This document shows, in pieces, positions 1 to 6,260 of a stretch of DNA of 7,137 nt (the first letter of the stretch is position 1; the number at the start of each line of letters is the position of its first letter). The notes beneath the pieces are model-generated. The model made no database searches, had not been told where the DNA came from, and saw nothing but the letters and a program-made list of their open reading frames with translations. A program made the position numbers and the translations under genes. The stretch comes from Verrucomicrobiales bacterium (lineage in GTDB: Bacteria > Verrucomicrobiota > Verrucomicrobiia > Limisphaerales > UBA9464). The stretch is taken from the NCBI GenBank assembly GCA_003445095.1, contig DLVS01000303.1, positions 1 through 7,137 of the forward strand, in the 5' to 3' direction.

Positions 1-543
1 CACCAGCAACTCACCGCCAAGCACGGCGAGTCGGTCATGCAAGCTTTGGCCGGTATCTTGGTCGGAAACTGTAGTGCTCCTTAATCGAAGTGTGGGCCCG
101 GTGTCCAAACCCGTGTCCATCTGCATAATGGTCACTCCGGTCTCAGCATCTCCTTCAGCGATGGCCCATTGGATAGGGGCCGCCCCGCGCCACCGTGGCA
201 AGAGCGACGTATGCACGTTCAAACAGCCGTACCGAGGAAGTTCGAGGATCGACGCTGGCAGGATTTGTCCATACGCGGCGACGACAAGCAGGTCGGGGCT
301 CAGCGCACGAAGTTGATCGACGAACACAGGATCGCGCGCGCGCTCCGGTTGAAGTACCGGTAACCCTCGTCGAATCGCTTCGACCTTCACGGGAGCCGCG
401 ACGGGTTGCAAATGTCGGCCGGCCGGGCGATCGGGCTGCACCACGGTAGCCACGATTCGAGCGAACGGAGCGTCGGACAAGGTGACGAGGATAGTCCGCG
501 CCAGCTCGGGAGTGCCCATGAAGACGATACGCAGTGGAGTCAT
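1..543 (-). CDS. fmt: Methionyl-tRNA formyltransferase, N-terminal part (cut by window edge)
   Basis: Transfers a formyl group from 10-formyltetrahydrofolate to the amino group of Met-tRNAfMet, giving the cytoplasmic initiator tRNA. The frame runs from ATG at 543 to the window edge with no stop, giving 181 residues of a protein usually about 310 long. The Rossmann-type formyltransferase domain is nearly all here; the C-terminal tRNA-binding domain lies outside. Visible signatures are MGTPELA (9-15), QPDRPAGR (36-43), VAAYGQILP (88-96), and the active-site stretch NVHTSLLPRWRGAAPIQ (109-125) followed by MDTGLDTGP (142-150). Asn109, His111 and Asp147 fall where the E. coli catalytic Asn106, His108 and Asp144 sit. 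A weak GAAGG (552-548) lies only 4 nt before ATG. The usual partner def is not upstream; a hydrolase gene is. Codons look intact. Identification is near certain; activity cannot be judged without the missing end. Confidence 0.97.
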   Translation of the reverse strand, partial: MTPLRIVFMGTPELARTILVTLSDAPFARIVATVVQPDRPAGRHLQPVAAPVKVEAIRRGLPVLQPERARDPVFVDQLRALSPDLLVVAAYGQILPASILELPRYGCLNVHTSLLPRWRGAAPIQWAIAEGDAETGVTIMQMDTGLDTGPTLRLRSTTVSDQDTGQSLHDRLAVLGGELLV

Positions 544-563
544 GCAACCTTCGGTCGGGCGCA

Positions 564-591
564 GTTATCCACGTCGTGACGATTCAGTCTA
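564..591 (-). promoter_or_regulatory. Weak candidate sigma70-type promoter for fmt
   Basis: On the minus strand TAGACT (591-586, 4 of 6 to TTGACA) and GATAAC (569-564, 4 of 6 to TATAAT) are 16 nt apart. This would start transcription near 557, about 13 nt before the fmt ATG. Both boxes are imperfect and a match of this quality can arise by chance. fmt could also be read through from the hydrolase gene, since no terminator lies between them. Confidence 0.25.
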
Positions 592-640
592 ACCACTTCT
601 TTCCCGTCCGTGTTTATCGGTGGTTCAACTGCTTCTTTCC
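591..640. repeat. Short direct and inverted repeats in the hydrolase-fmt gap
   Basis: On the plus strand AACCACTTCTTTCC (591-604) is echoed by CAACTGCTTCTTTCC (626-640), sharing the run CTTCTTTCC. AACCAC (591-596) also pairs with GTGGTT (620-625) around a 23-nt loop. The minus-strand core, reading roughly GAACCACCGATAAACACGG, resembles degenerate interspersed repeats that I remember from Verrucomicrobia genomes; that resemblance is memory, not a search. The whole gap from 544 to 662 holds no gene and no T-tailed hairpin. Confidence 0.35.
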
Positions 641-662
641 TGCACGGCCCGTCGCCTCAAGC

Positions 663-1541
663 TCATTTTCCTGGGGTCGGCGGCGCAGGACTCAGCAGCT
701 CGTTGTCCGCCATCCAATCGGCCATGCGCCGCGGCCAACCCTTGATCGTCTCCAACTTCGACCGATTGCCCATGTTGAACGCGTGACCGCCACGCGCATA
801 GATATGAGCTTCAACTGGCACCCGGGCATCGCGATATCCCCGCAGTAGCTTGACGATGTTGCCCGACGCGCCGCGGTCGTCGTTGGCCACCAGCAAGAAT
901 GCCGGCGGCGCATTGGTGGGAATCACCTCGGGAATTCCGAGCGGACCGGGATAAATCATAATCTGGAAATCCGGGCGACAATTTAGCCGGTCGATCGGAT
1001 CGGCAGCGTTGGGGTCACCGTCCCCGGAATCGTAGGCGATCATTGAGACGACCTCGCCACCCGCGGAGAAACCAATCGCACCAAGCCGATGAGAATCGAT
1101 TCCCCATTCTTCTGCCCGGCTGCGGATCAAGCGCATCGCGCGCTGGGCATCCTGCTGCGGGTGCTGCGGCAGTCGGTAGGAAGAGTTAGTTTCGCGCGCC
1201 AGGCGGTATTTCAGCGCGAACGCCGCGACGCCAATACTGTTGAAAAAACGGGAGGGCTCCACGCCTTCGGCGTTGTACACGAGCTCCCGATGGCCGCCGC
1301 CGGGAATCACAAGCACCGCCGCACCGGTGGCTTTCTCCTTCGGTGGCAGGAAGACGGTGATCGACGGATTGTGGATGTTTTTTACCCAGTAGTCCTTGGC
1401 TTGTTCCGGCTCATCCTTGCGCGATTCGAAACCGGGTGCGCCGTTCGGCCAGAGGGGAAGCACCGGTGGCTCCTCGGCAACGGCCATCGCGGTCCCGACG
1501 GCAAGCAATGCCCAGAAGAAAGCCATTTTCGTTAAGTGCAT
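663..1541 (-). CDS. Secreted alpha/beta-hydrolase, carbohydrate-esterase or lipase-like
   Basis: Serine hydrolase of the alpha/beta fold, in the broad group holding bacterial acetylxylan and feruloyl esterase-like proteins; the natural ester is unknown. Counted from ATG at 1541 it has 292 residues. An N-terminal signal peptide (MHLTK, then a hydrophobic stretch, AVA before Glu23) predicts export by Sec. The oxyanion-hole segment is PGGGH (80-84). The nucleophile is Ser159 in GFSAGG, the acid is Asp221 or Asp222 in ANDDR, and the base is His253 in GGHAF, so the triad is complete and correctly ordered. CRPDFQIMIYPG (188-199) is typical of this subgroup. The frame also opens at GTG 1562, directly after the stop of the upstream small gene; this would add 7 residues before the signal. 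I prefer ATG 1541 for the cleaner signal peptide, but neither start has a good ribosome-binding site. The fold call is firm; the substrate is not. Confidence 0.88.
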   Translation of the reverse strand: MHLTKMAFFWALLAVGTAMAVAEEPPVLPLWPNGAPGFESRKDEPEQAKDYWVKNIHNPSITVFLPPKEKATGAAVLVIPGGGHRELVYNAEGVEPSRFFNSIGVAAFALKYRLARETNSSYRLPQHPQQDAQRAMRLIRSRAEEWGIDSHRLGAIGFSAGGEVVSMIAYDSGDGDPNAADPIDRLNCRPDFQIMIYPGPLGIPEVIPTNAPPAFLLVANDDRGASGNIVKLLRGYRDARVPVEAHIYARGGHAFNMGNRSKLETIKGWPRRMADWMADNELLSPAPPTPGK

Positions 1542-1562
1542 TGCGACTGAGCTCTGTGCCAC

Positions 1563-1823
1563 CTATTTGGCTTTTTTAGAGTCTTTCGCGGGCGACAGTT
1601 GTCGCTCGAAGCGAAGCAAAGTGTTTTCTAACTTCAGAATGAGTTTCTCTCGTTCCTGTTGCTCTCGCTCGCTAAGATGACGAAACTCTTGCGCAAGCTG
1701 CCGGATTAACTGATTCGTTTCCGCTAATTGCTCCTTAAGCGTGGCAAGGTCCTGCTTCGACTGCTCCACATCTCGCAGCAGGAACAGTATCTGGCGGACA
1801 GCGTCAACGAACTGTCTGAACAT
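1563..1823 (-). CDS. Small coiled-coil protein of unknown function (downstream member of a pair)
   Basis: I do not recognise a named family. Starting at ATG 1823 it has 86 residues; GTG at 1826 would add one. The N-terminus (about 1-18) is hydrophobic and amphipathic, with FLL near 15-17 but no clear transmembrane length. A regular 3-4 pattern follows: Leu26, Leu29, Leu33, Thr36, Ile40, Leu43, Phe47, Leu50, as in a coiled coil. Next comes a very charged stretch (about 52-60) and a second amphipathic helix with leucines and Phe72. The tail is Lys-rich (KDSKKAK). It begins inside the last codons of the upstream small gene (20-nt overlap, other frame), with no Shine-Dalgarno, so translation is probably coupled. 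The hydrolase frame opens right after its stop. A hand count gives about 50% GC over 1561-1800, visibly below the flanking large genes. Its heptads, fully open frame and packing between neighbours argue for a real gene. Confidence 0.72.
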   Translation of the reverse strand: MFRQFVDAVRQILFLLRDVEQSKQDLATLKEQLAETNQLIRQLAQEFRHLSEREQQEREKLILKLENTLLRFERQLSPAKDSKKAK

Positions 1824-2010
1824 CACAGAGGATCAGTCGAGTTGCGTCGAGGTCGCGCCGAATCGAAGCGTCCGCCCGGCGGATACGCGAATCCGTGGAT
1901 TTCATCCGGCGGCGAATAGAAGCCATCTCGGCAAGATACTTCTCAACGGTGTCGCCCGACTCGGTCTTGGAGCCGTTCACACTATCCGCGGTCGCAACTT
2001 TGGTTGACAT
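1804..2010 (-). CDS. Small basic helical protein of unknown function (upstream member of a pair)
   Basis: Not recognised. It is a 68-residue protein from ATG 2010. Residues 1-20 are Ser/Thr/Asp-rich and probably disordered. From about 22 a long Arg-rich helix follows (EKYLAEMASIRRRM and onward). The tripeptide Ile-Arg-Arg recurs at 32, 43 and 50, spacings of 11 and 7, which fit hendecad and heptad coiled-coil periods. One cysteine sits at 62. The 3' end overlaps the next small gene by 20 nt. A TATAAT box ends 6 nt before the ATG, so the mRNA may be leaderless, matching the absence of a ribosome-binding site. A natural inference is that the two small proteins form a hetero-coiled-coil. Nothing in the sequence marks it as an antitoxin, DNA-binding or phage protein. 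The alternative is a spurious frame, but promoter position, overlap and periodicity together make that less likely. Confidence 0.65.
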   Translation of the reverse strand: MSTKVATADSVNGSKTESGDTVEKYLAEMASIRRRMKSTDSRIRRADASIRRDLDATRLILCDVQTVR

Positions 2011-2016
2011 GATTTC

Positions 2017-2043
2017 ATTATATCAGGGTTCGACCGCAGTAAA
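2017..2043 (-). promoter_or_regulatory. Candidate promoter with perfect TATAAT, leaderless geometry
   Basis: On the minus strand TATAAT occupies 2022-2017. The six bases GAAATC then lead straight to ATG at 2010, so the expected start of transcription is the A of the start codon. A possible -35, TTTACT (2043-2038, 4 of 6), lies 15 nt upstream; TTTTTA at 2045-2040 with a 17-nt spacer is another reading. The 35-nt gap after the HXXSHH gene holds nothing else. The -10 is convincing; the -35 is weak. Confidence 0.5.
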
Positions 2044-2045
2044 AA

Positions 2046-3440
2046 CTAAACCTCCACCAGCCTTCCCGTCGAATCACCGAACCGTTCCAGTTCCTGCAAT
2101 CCCATCCGGTCCGCCAGGCTAAGGAACAGGTTGGTGGTGGGCACGGAACCATGCTTCACGTATCGGCCCGGCGTGAGCGTCCCTCCTCCGGCCCCTGCGA
2201 GGATGATCGGCAGATTGGAATGCGTGTGTCGATTCGCATCCGCGTTGCCCCCGCCGTAGATGATCATCGAATTGTGCAGTAAAGACTGGCCGTCCACGTC
2301 TTTCGTGTTTTGCAGCTTCTCGACGAATTTCGCGAATTGTTTCGCATACCACAGGTCGATCTCGGCGACCTTCTTGATCTTTTCTTCGCTGTTGAAGTGG
2401 TGAGACAAATCGTGGTGACCCTCGGGAATGCCGATGTCGGGGAACGAGCGATTGCTACCGTCGTGCGCGAGCAACAATGTGGCGATGCGGGTGGAATCGG
2501 TCTGAAACGCCAGCACGAGCAGGTCATACATGAGTTGGAGGTGTTGTCCGTAGTCGGACGGAATTCCGTGCGGCGTCTCCACTCCCGGATCCTTCACGTC
2601 ACCGAATCGTTCCGCATTCTCGATGCGAGTCTCGATCTCGCGGACTCCAGTCAGGTACTGGTCCAGCTTGTCCTTGTCGTTCGAACTGAGCCGCCGCTCC
2701 ATGGCGCGGGCATCGGCGAGCACGAAGTCCAGCACGGACCGCTGCTCCTGTTGGCGACGCTTTAGGTTCTCAGTGCGTTGACCAGGCGGGCCCTCGCCAA
2801 ACAAACGTTCAAAAGCCATGCGCGGATTGGCCTCCGGAGACTTCGGCGTCGTGGCGGAACTCCACGAAAGGTTGTGCTGGTAAGCGCAAGCGTAACCCGA
2901 GTCACACGCGCCCGACGAGCGCCCCGCATCGCAGGTCAGTTCTAGCGAAGGGAAACGGGTCAGGTGCCCCACCTGGTTGGCCATCACTTGGTCAATGGAG
3001 ACCCCCGCGTGAATGTCCGTCGCACTCTTCTTCAAGCGGACACCGGTCAGGAAGACGCCGTTGCCACGGGCGTGGTCACCGCCTCCATCAGGACCTGCCT
3101 CGGCGGCTTTGTGGTCGAGCTCGCCCAGGAGCTGCCAGTGTTGCCGATGCGTTTCGAGCGGTTTAAGCGTCGTGCTGACCTCGAAGTCGCTTCCCGCGGC
3201 CTGGGGCCACCAGGCGGACGGAATCGCGCCATTGGGAAAGAAAACGAAAGCCGAGCGAAGCGGCGCGCCGGTGGCGGTGGTAGCCAGCTTGGCGGTACTG
3301 GCGGTTTCAGCGCCCAGCAAAGTTGTTGGCCGAAGCGAGGTGAAGGCTGGCAGCGCGATACAGGTGCCGAGGCCGCGCAAGAAATGACGACGACTCAGGC
3401 TAGCGAAACGAGCGGCGGCGAGGTTCGATTGATGGTTCAT
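2046..3440 (-). CDS. HXXSHH (DUF1552) family protein, Tat-exported
   Basis: Member of the DUF1552/HXXSHH family, whose biochemical role is not established. The protein has 464 residues, about the usual family length. The N-terminus carries a twin-arginine motif, SRRHFLR (16-22), a short hydrophobic stretch and a likely cleavage site near residue 44-46 (LGAETA), predicting export already folded, often with a bound cofactor or metal. The naming motif is HDLSHH (343-348) in EGHHDLSHH. Other histidines that could bind metal lie in GDHARG (121-126) and NRHTHSN (403-409), and Cys170, Cys179 and Cys185 cluster in the middle. ATG at 3440 overlaps the stop of the upstream diheme gene as ATGA, so the two are probably translated together; this pairing recurs in PVC bacteria, as I recall. 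The layout parallels DUF1549/DUF1553 genes paired with Tat-exported DUF1501 genes. Family call is firm, function unknown. Confidence 0.93.
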   Translation of the reverse strand: MNHQSNLAAARFASLSRRHFLRGLGTCIALPAFTSLRPTTLLGAETASTAKLATTATGAPLRSAFVFFPNGAIPSAWWPQAAGSDFEVSTTLKPLETHRQHWQLLGELDHKAAEAGPDGGGDHARGNGVFLTGVRLKKSATDIHAGVSIDQVMANQVGHLTRFPSLELTCDAGRSSGACDSGYACAYQHNLSWSSATTPKSPEANPRMAFERLFGEGPPGQRTENLKRRQQEQRSVLDFVLADARAMERRLSSNDKDKLDQYLTGVREIETRIENAERFGDVKDPGVETPHGIPSDYGQHLQLMYDLLVLAFQTDSTRIATLLLAHDGSNRSFPDIGIPEGHHDLSHHFNSEEKIKKVAEIDLWYAKQFAKFVEKLQNTKDVDGQSLLHNSMIIYGGGNADANRHTHSNLPIILAGAGGGTLTPGRYVKHGSVPTTNLFLSLADRMGLQELERFGDSTGRLVEV

Positions 3441-6070
3441 GGCTTGGTTCTGGCATCGGCCCGCTGCTGCACGGGCCTGGTTGGAGGAGAAATCTGTGGT
3501 GACGTAGCGCGGGTTTTTTGGAAGGGCGCGGAGCGAATGATCCCAGCAAACAGCGCCGACGGACGCCCATCCGCCTGAGCGAGCTGGTCCACGATGCGGT
3601 CCACTGTGTCCACGTCGTGATAGTCAAGACCACGGCCGAGCGCGTAGGTCAGCATTTTCTCAGTCAGCGTCTGATAAAAATCCCGGGAATGACGGCGCAC
3701 AAGAATCTCTTTCAGCTCGCGAACGTTGGCAAAGCTCTCGCCGGTGAGCAGTGTGCCCGTGGCGTCAATGGTCTGGGCGCGCTCCGATTCGCGGAACATT
3801 CCCATCGCATTGAAGTTTTCCAAGGCTAGCCCCAACGGATCCATCCGGTTGTGGCAAGAACTGCACAGCGGCTTCTCCCGATGCAAAGCCAGGGTCTCCC
3901 GCAGGGAAACCGGACGGTTGGTGATCCCTTTGGCGGCATCCTCTAACGGAGTGATATCGGGCGGTGGCGGCGGCGGTGGCGTGCCGAGAATGTTTTCCAG
4001 GATGAACAGTCCGCGTTTCACCGGCGACGTGCGCGTGGGATTCGAGGTGACGGCGAGCACGGTGCCCTGCGTGAGAATTCCGCCGCGGGGACTCTCGGGC
4101 GGTAACGGGACGAGTCGCATTTCGTCGCCGAGGACATTGAGGTTGGTCAGTCCGTAGTGCCCCGCCAGCCGTTCGTTGAGAAAGATGTAATCGCTATTGA
4201 GTAACTCCCGCAGGCTGCGGTCTTCGCGCACGACGTAGTCAAAGGTTTTCTCCGTTTCCTGCCGCATCGCGCGGCGCAAGTCGCCGTTCAGCTCAGCCCG
4301 GGGCGGCATGCCGAAACGTCGTCGGAAACTTGCCCGGAGTTCGGCCAACTCCTGCTTCTCTTCGGGCGTCAACGTCTCCTCCTTGTCGCGCAATTCCCGG
4401 GAACGCTGCCGGCGTTGCTCAAAATCGGGATCGGGCGCCGCCTCGCGGGCCAAGACTTGTCGGGCATCAATCGAAACCGACTCGATGTCCCGCGCTTGCA
4501 GCCACTGCCCGGTGAAGTTTTTGATGAAGTTGGCGAATCGCTGATCGGCCATCATCCGTTTCACCTGCATCTCCAGGTTCTCCCGCAACTTCCCCTCGTC
4601 GGCGTACCGGAACAACTCGTCGTCCGGCATGGAGGCCCACAGAAAATATGAAAGCCGCGAGGCCAGCGCGTATTCGTCGATGAGTGGGTATCGGTCGCCT
4701 TTCGATTCCGACTCGGCCGCTTCTTCCCGGAACAAGAATCTCGGCGACGCCAGCACGGCAGTCATCGCCTGACCGATGCCGGCTTCAAACGTCTTATCCG
4801 GCTGGCGATAGGTCCGTTCGGCCAACGCGACCAGCCGGTCAAGGGCCTCGTCATCCACCGGGCGTCGATAAGCCTTGCGCACAAAAGGTGCGAGCAATTC
4901 CCGGGCGTATTGACGACGTTCCGATTCACTCTCGGGCGGATCCTGGGCAAAGAAGCGCTCGTAGTCCTTGGGCCGAACCCAGTGCTCCCGCTCCATCGGC
5001 CCGCGCACCGTCACCGACTTGATCCGCAAGGTCAGCGACCGCACTTGTTTGAGGTCAGGAGTCAGCGGCTGAATCTCGAAAGCAATTTCGTGCTCGCCGT
5101 CTTTCCACGTTCGCTCGAATTCGTGGTGGAATGCCCGGCCCCCTTCACGGGTGTATTCCTGCTGCAGCAACTCCTCGCCATCCACCCTAAAAACGAGACG
5201 GCATTTGTTGTAATCGAATTGGTTATCCACGAACCGCTCGTTGGCCGTAAAGTCGAGGTCGAGTTGGTATCTTCCGGGTCGCTCGACCTTGAAAATGTTC
5301 GTGACCGACGCGCCGGCGTAATACGACAAGACTAGCGATGTGTCCGACACCGTCGGCCCATTGGTCGCCTCCGCCGCAGCGGATTCATCCCGCAGAAAGT
5401 CTCGCCCCCAGATCACCTGCTCGGCAGGAACTCGTGAGACCGCCGGTACGGCCTTCGTCACGATCGTTTTCGCCGCCGCCAAATACTTCTCCAACAACAT
5501 GGGCGACAAGGTCAGGACTTCGCCAAGGTTGTCGAAGCCGTGTCCGGAATCGTCCGGCGGAAACTCAGCCTGGGTATCGAAATTGACACCCAACAGGTCG
5601 CGAATGGTATTGCGATATTCGACTCGATTCAGTCGGCGCACAGTCACCTGCCCTGGATCGGGATTGGCGGGATCCGCTCCGAACGACGCGGTCTTGATCC
5701 AATCTTCAATGACCCGTTTTTGTTCGGCGGAGGGCTGTGGTTTCTTGTTCGGCGGCATCATGCCGGCCCGCAGGTTCTTCAAGGCCTTCAGCCAGAGCTC
5801 TCGATTCTCCAGCAGCGCTTGATCGGACGCGAACTCATCCAATGTCACGCCACCCTTATTCATGCCGTCAGCGTGACAGTCGTGGCAAAACTCCTTGAGA
5901 ATGGGTTGAACCTGCTGCCGAAACTGATCCCCACCCGAACCCTCGTTGGCGTTAAGCGATCCAGTCCCGGCCAGGAGCATCAACGCGGCCGCCCAAGCAA
6001 GAAGCCCAACCGGAAGGCCGCGCAGCGCCCCCGGTTGTTGCGGATTTGGTGGCTGCCTGGGCCGAATCAC
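3437..6070 (-). CDS. Secreted diheme protein with PSD/PSCyt domains (DUF1587, 1595, 1592, 1588, 1585)
   Basis: Large exported c-type cytochrome-like protein of 877 residues; substrate and electron partner are unknown. From GTG 6070, the only start available because TAA lies 9 nt upstream in frame, there is a Sec signal with hydrophobic core around 21-40 and probable cleavage after LNA (41). A first haem site follows, CHDCH (62-66), with Met104/Met105 of MMPP as possible distal ligand. PSD3/DUF1587 covers about 142-198, then a probable beta-sandwich with no named match (about 215-355). PSD5/DUF1595 (about 388-450) and PSD4/DUF1592 (about 460-645, with a charged helical insertion at about 536-598) follow. 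PSCyt3/DUF1588 (about 661-762) holds seven prolines (698-704) and a second haem site, CSSCH (736-740), and PSD2/DUF1585 (about 780-852) comes last. The tail is Pro/Arg-rich. All domains are present in the usual order. Its stop overlaps the next start. Confidence 0.93.
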   Translation of the reverse strand: MIRPRQPPNPQQPGALRGLPVGLLAWAAALMLLAGTGSLNANEGSGGDQFRQQVQPILKEFCHDCHADGMNKGGVTLDEFASDQALLENRELWLKALKNLRAGMMPPNKKPQPSAEQKRVIEDWIKTASFGADPANPDPGQVTVRRLNRVEYRNTIRDLLGVNFDTQAEFPPDDSGHGFDNLGEVLTLSPMLLEKYLAAAKTIVTKAVPAVSRVPAEQVIWGRDFLRDESAAAEATNGPTVSDTSLVLSYYAGASVTNIFKVERPGRYQLDLDFTANERFVDNQFDYNKCRLVFRVDGEELLQQEYTREGGRAFHHEFERTWKDGEHEIAFEIQPLTPDLKQVRSLTLRIKSVTVRGPMEREHWVRPKDYERFFAQDPPESESERRQYARELLAPFVRKAYRRPVDDEALDRLVALAERTYRQPDKTFEAGIGQAMTAVLASPRFLFREEAAESESKGDRYPLIDEYALASRLSYFLWASMPDDELFRYADEGKLRENLEMQVKRMMADQRFANFIKNFTGQWLQARDIESVSIDARQVLAREAAPDPDFEQRRQRSRELRDKEETLTPEEKQELAELRASFRRRFGMPPRAELNGDLRRAMRQETEKTFDYVVREDRSLRELLNSDYIFLNERLAGHYGLTNLNVLGDEMRLVPLPPESPRGGILTQGTVLAVTSNPTRTSPVKRGLFILENILGTPPPPPPPDITPLEDAAKGITNRPVSLRETLALHREKPLCSSCHNRMDPLGLALENFNAMGMFRESERAQTIDATGTLLTGESFANVRELKEILVRRHSRDFYQTLTEKMLTYALGRGLDYHDVDTVDRIVDQLAQADGRPSALFAGIIRSAPFQKTRATSPQISPPTRPVQQRADARTKP

Positions 6071-6098
6071 AAAGCCAACTTACGACGGGTGATGCCTG

Positions 6099-6128
6099 TA
6101 CGACAACCTTGAGTTGCCGAGGGTTACA
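6099..6128 (-). promoter_or_regulatory. Candidate ECF-sigma-type promoter for the diheme/HXXSHH pair
   Basis: On the minus strand TGTAACC (6128-6122) is followed after 17 nt by GTCGTA (6104-6099). An AAC-containing -35 and a GTC/CGT-type -10 are the general form of extracytoplasmic-function sigma promoters, which are abundant in PVC bacteria. Transcription would start near 6092, leaving a leader of about 22 nt before the GTG at 6070, with no clear Shine-Dalgarno. GTCGTA occurs again at 6086-6081, which could be a second -10 or an operator. This is a motif match by eye. Confidence 0.35.
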
Positions 6129-6186
6129 AATTTCTTTTGAAGTGCCGGTCGGCCGCACGGACTGGTGGTAGCCAGCCAAGCTTTAG

Positions 6187-6260
6187 GGCGTAGAGTCGCC
6201 GAGGGGCCCTGCAGCAACTGCGGGAAGGCGAAGCGGACGTCATTCCTGGCAGTGGGGAAT
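6187..6260. other. Three consecutive small hairpins in the permease-diheme gap
   Basis: Three inverted repeats lie in a row: GGCG/CGCC (6187-6190 and 6197-6200, 6-nt loop), CCTGCAG/CTGCGGG (6208-6214 and 6218-6224, loop CAA, one T-G wobble) and ATTCC/GGAAT (6242-6246 and 6256-6260). None is followed by a T-run on the minus strand, so they do not make a standard terminator for the permease gene. They may be a degraded repeat or a structured 3' region. The full gap 6071-6292 holds no gene. Confidence 0.35.

Noticed and set aside
155..547. Minus-strand frame starting with TTG at 547, overlapping fmt
   Set aside because: Shifted frame of fmt giving an Arg/Ser-rich product; the ATG 543 frame carries all the formyltransferase motifs.
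1563..2010. The small gene pair as a toxin-antitoxin module
   Set aside because: Size and overlap fit, but neither protein shows a known toxin fold, nuclease residues or a DNA-binding motif; coiled-coil periodicity alone is not evidence for this.
2040..2045. T-run after the stop of the HXXSHH gene as a terminator
   Set aside because: No hairpin precedes the five Ts; the run more likely belongs to the -35 region of the next promoter.
2964..3578. Plus-strand open frame (204 codons) opposite the HXXSHH and diheme genes
   Set aside because: It spans the ATGA junction of two well-supported minus-strand genes and its Gly/Arg/Ala-rich product has no recognisable domain.
663..6070. The hydrolase plus diheme genes as a dedicated polysaccharide-degradation locus
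   Set aside because: No glycoside hydrolase, SusC/D-like transporter or sulfatase is visible, and the hydrolase appears to belong to a separate transcript.
5540..6112. Long plus-strand open frame (190 codons) opposite the diheme gene
   Set aside because: It is antisense to a strongly recognised domain protein, has no recognisable motif, and runs across the signal peptide and promoter region; long antisense frames are expected in GC-rich DNA.
6208..6224. Stem with CAA loop as a rho-independent terminator of the permease gene
   Set aside because: The stem is acceptable (7 pairs with one wobble), but on the minus strand it is followed by GGCCCCTC rather than a T-run.
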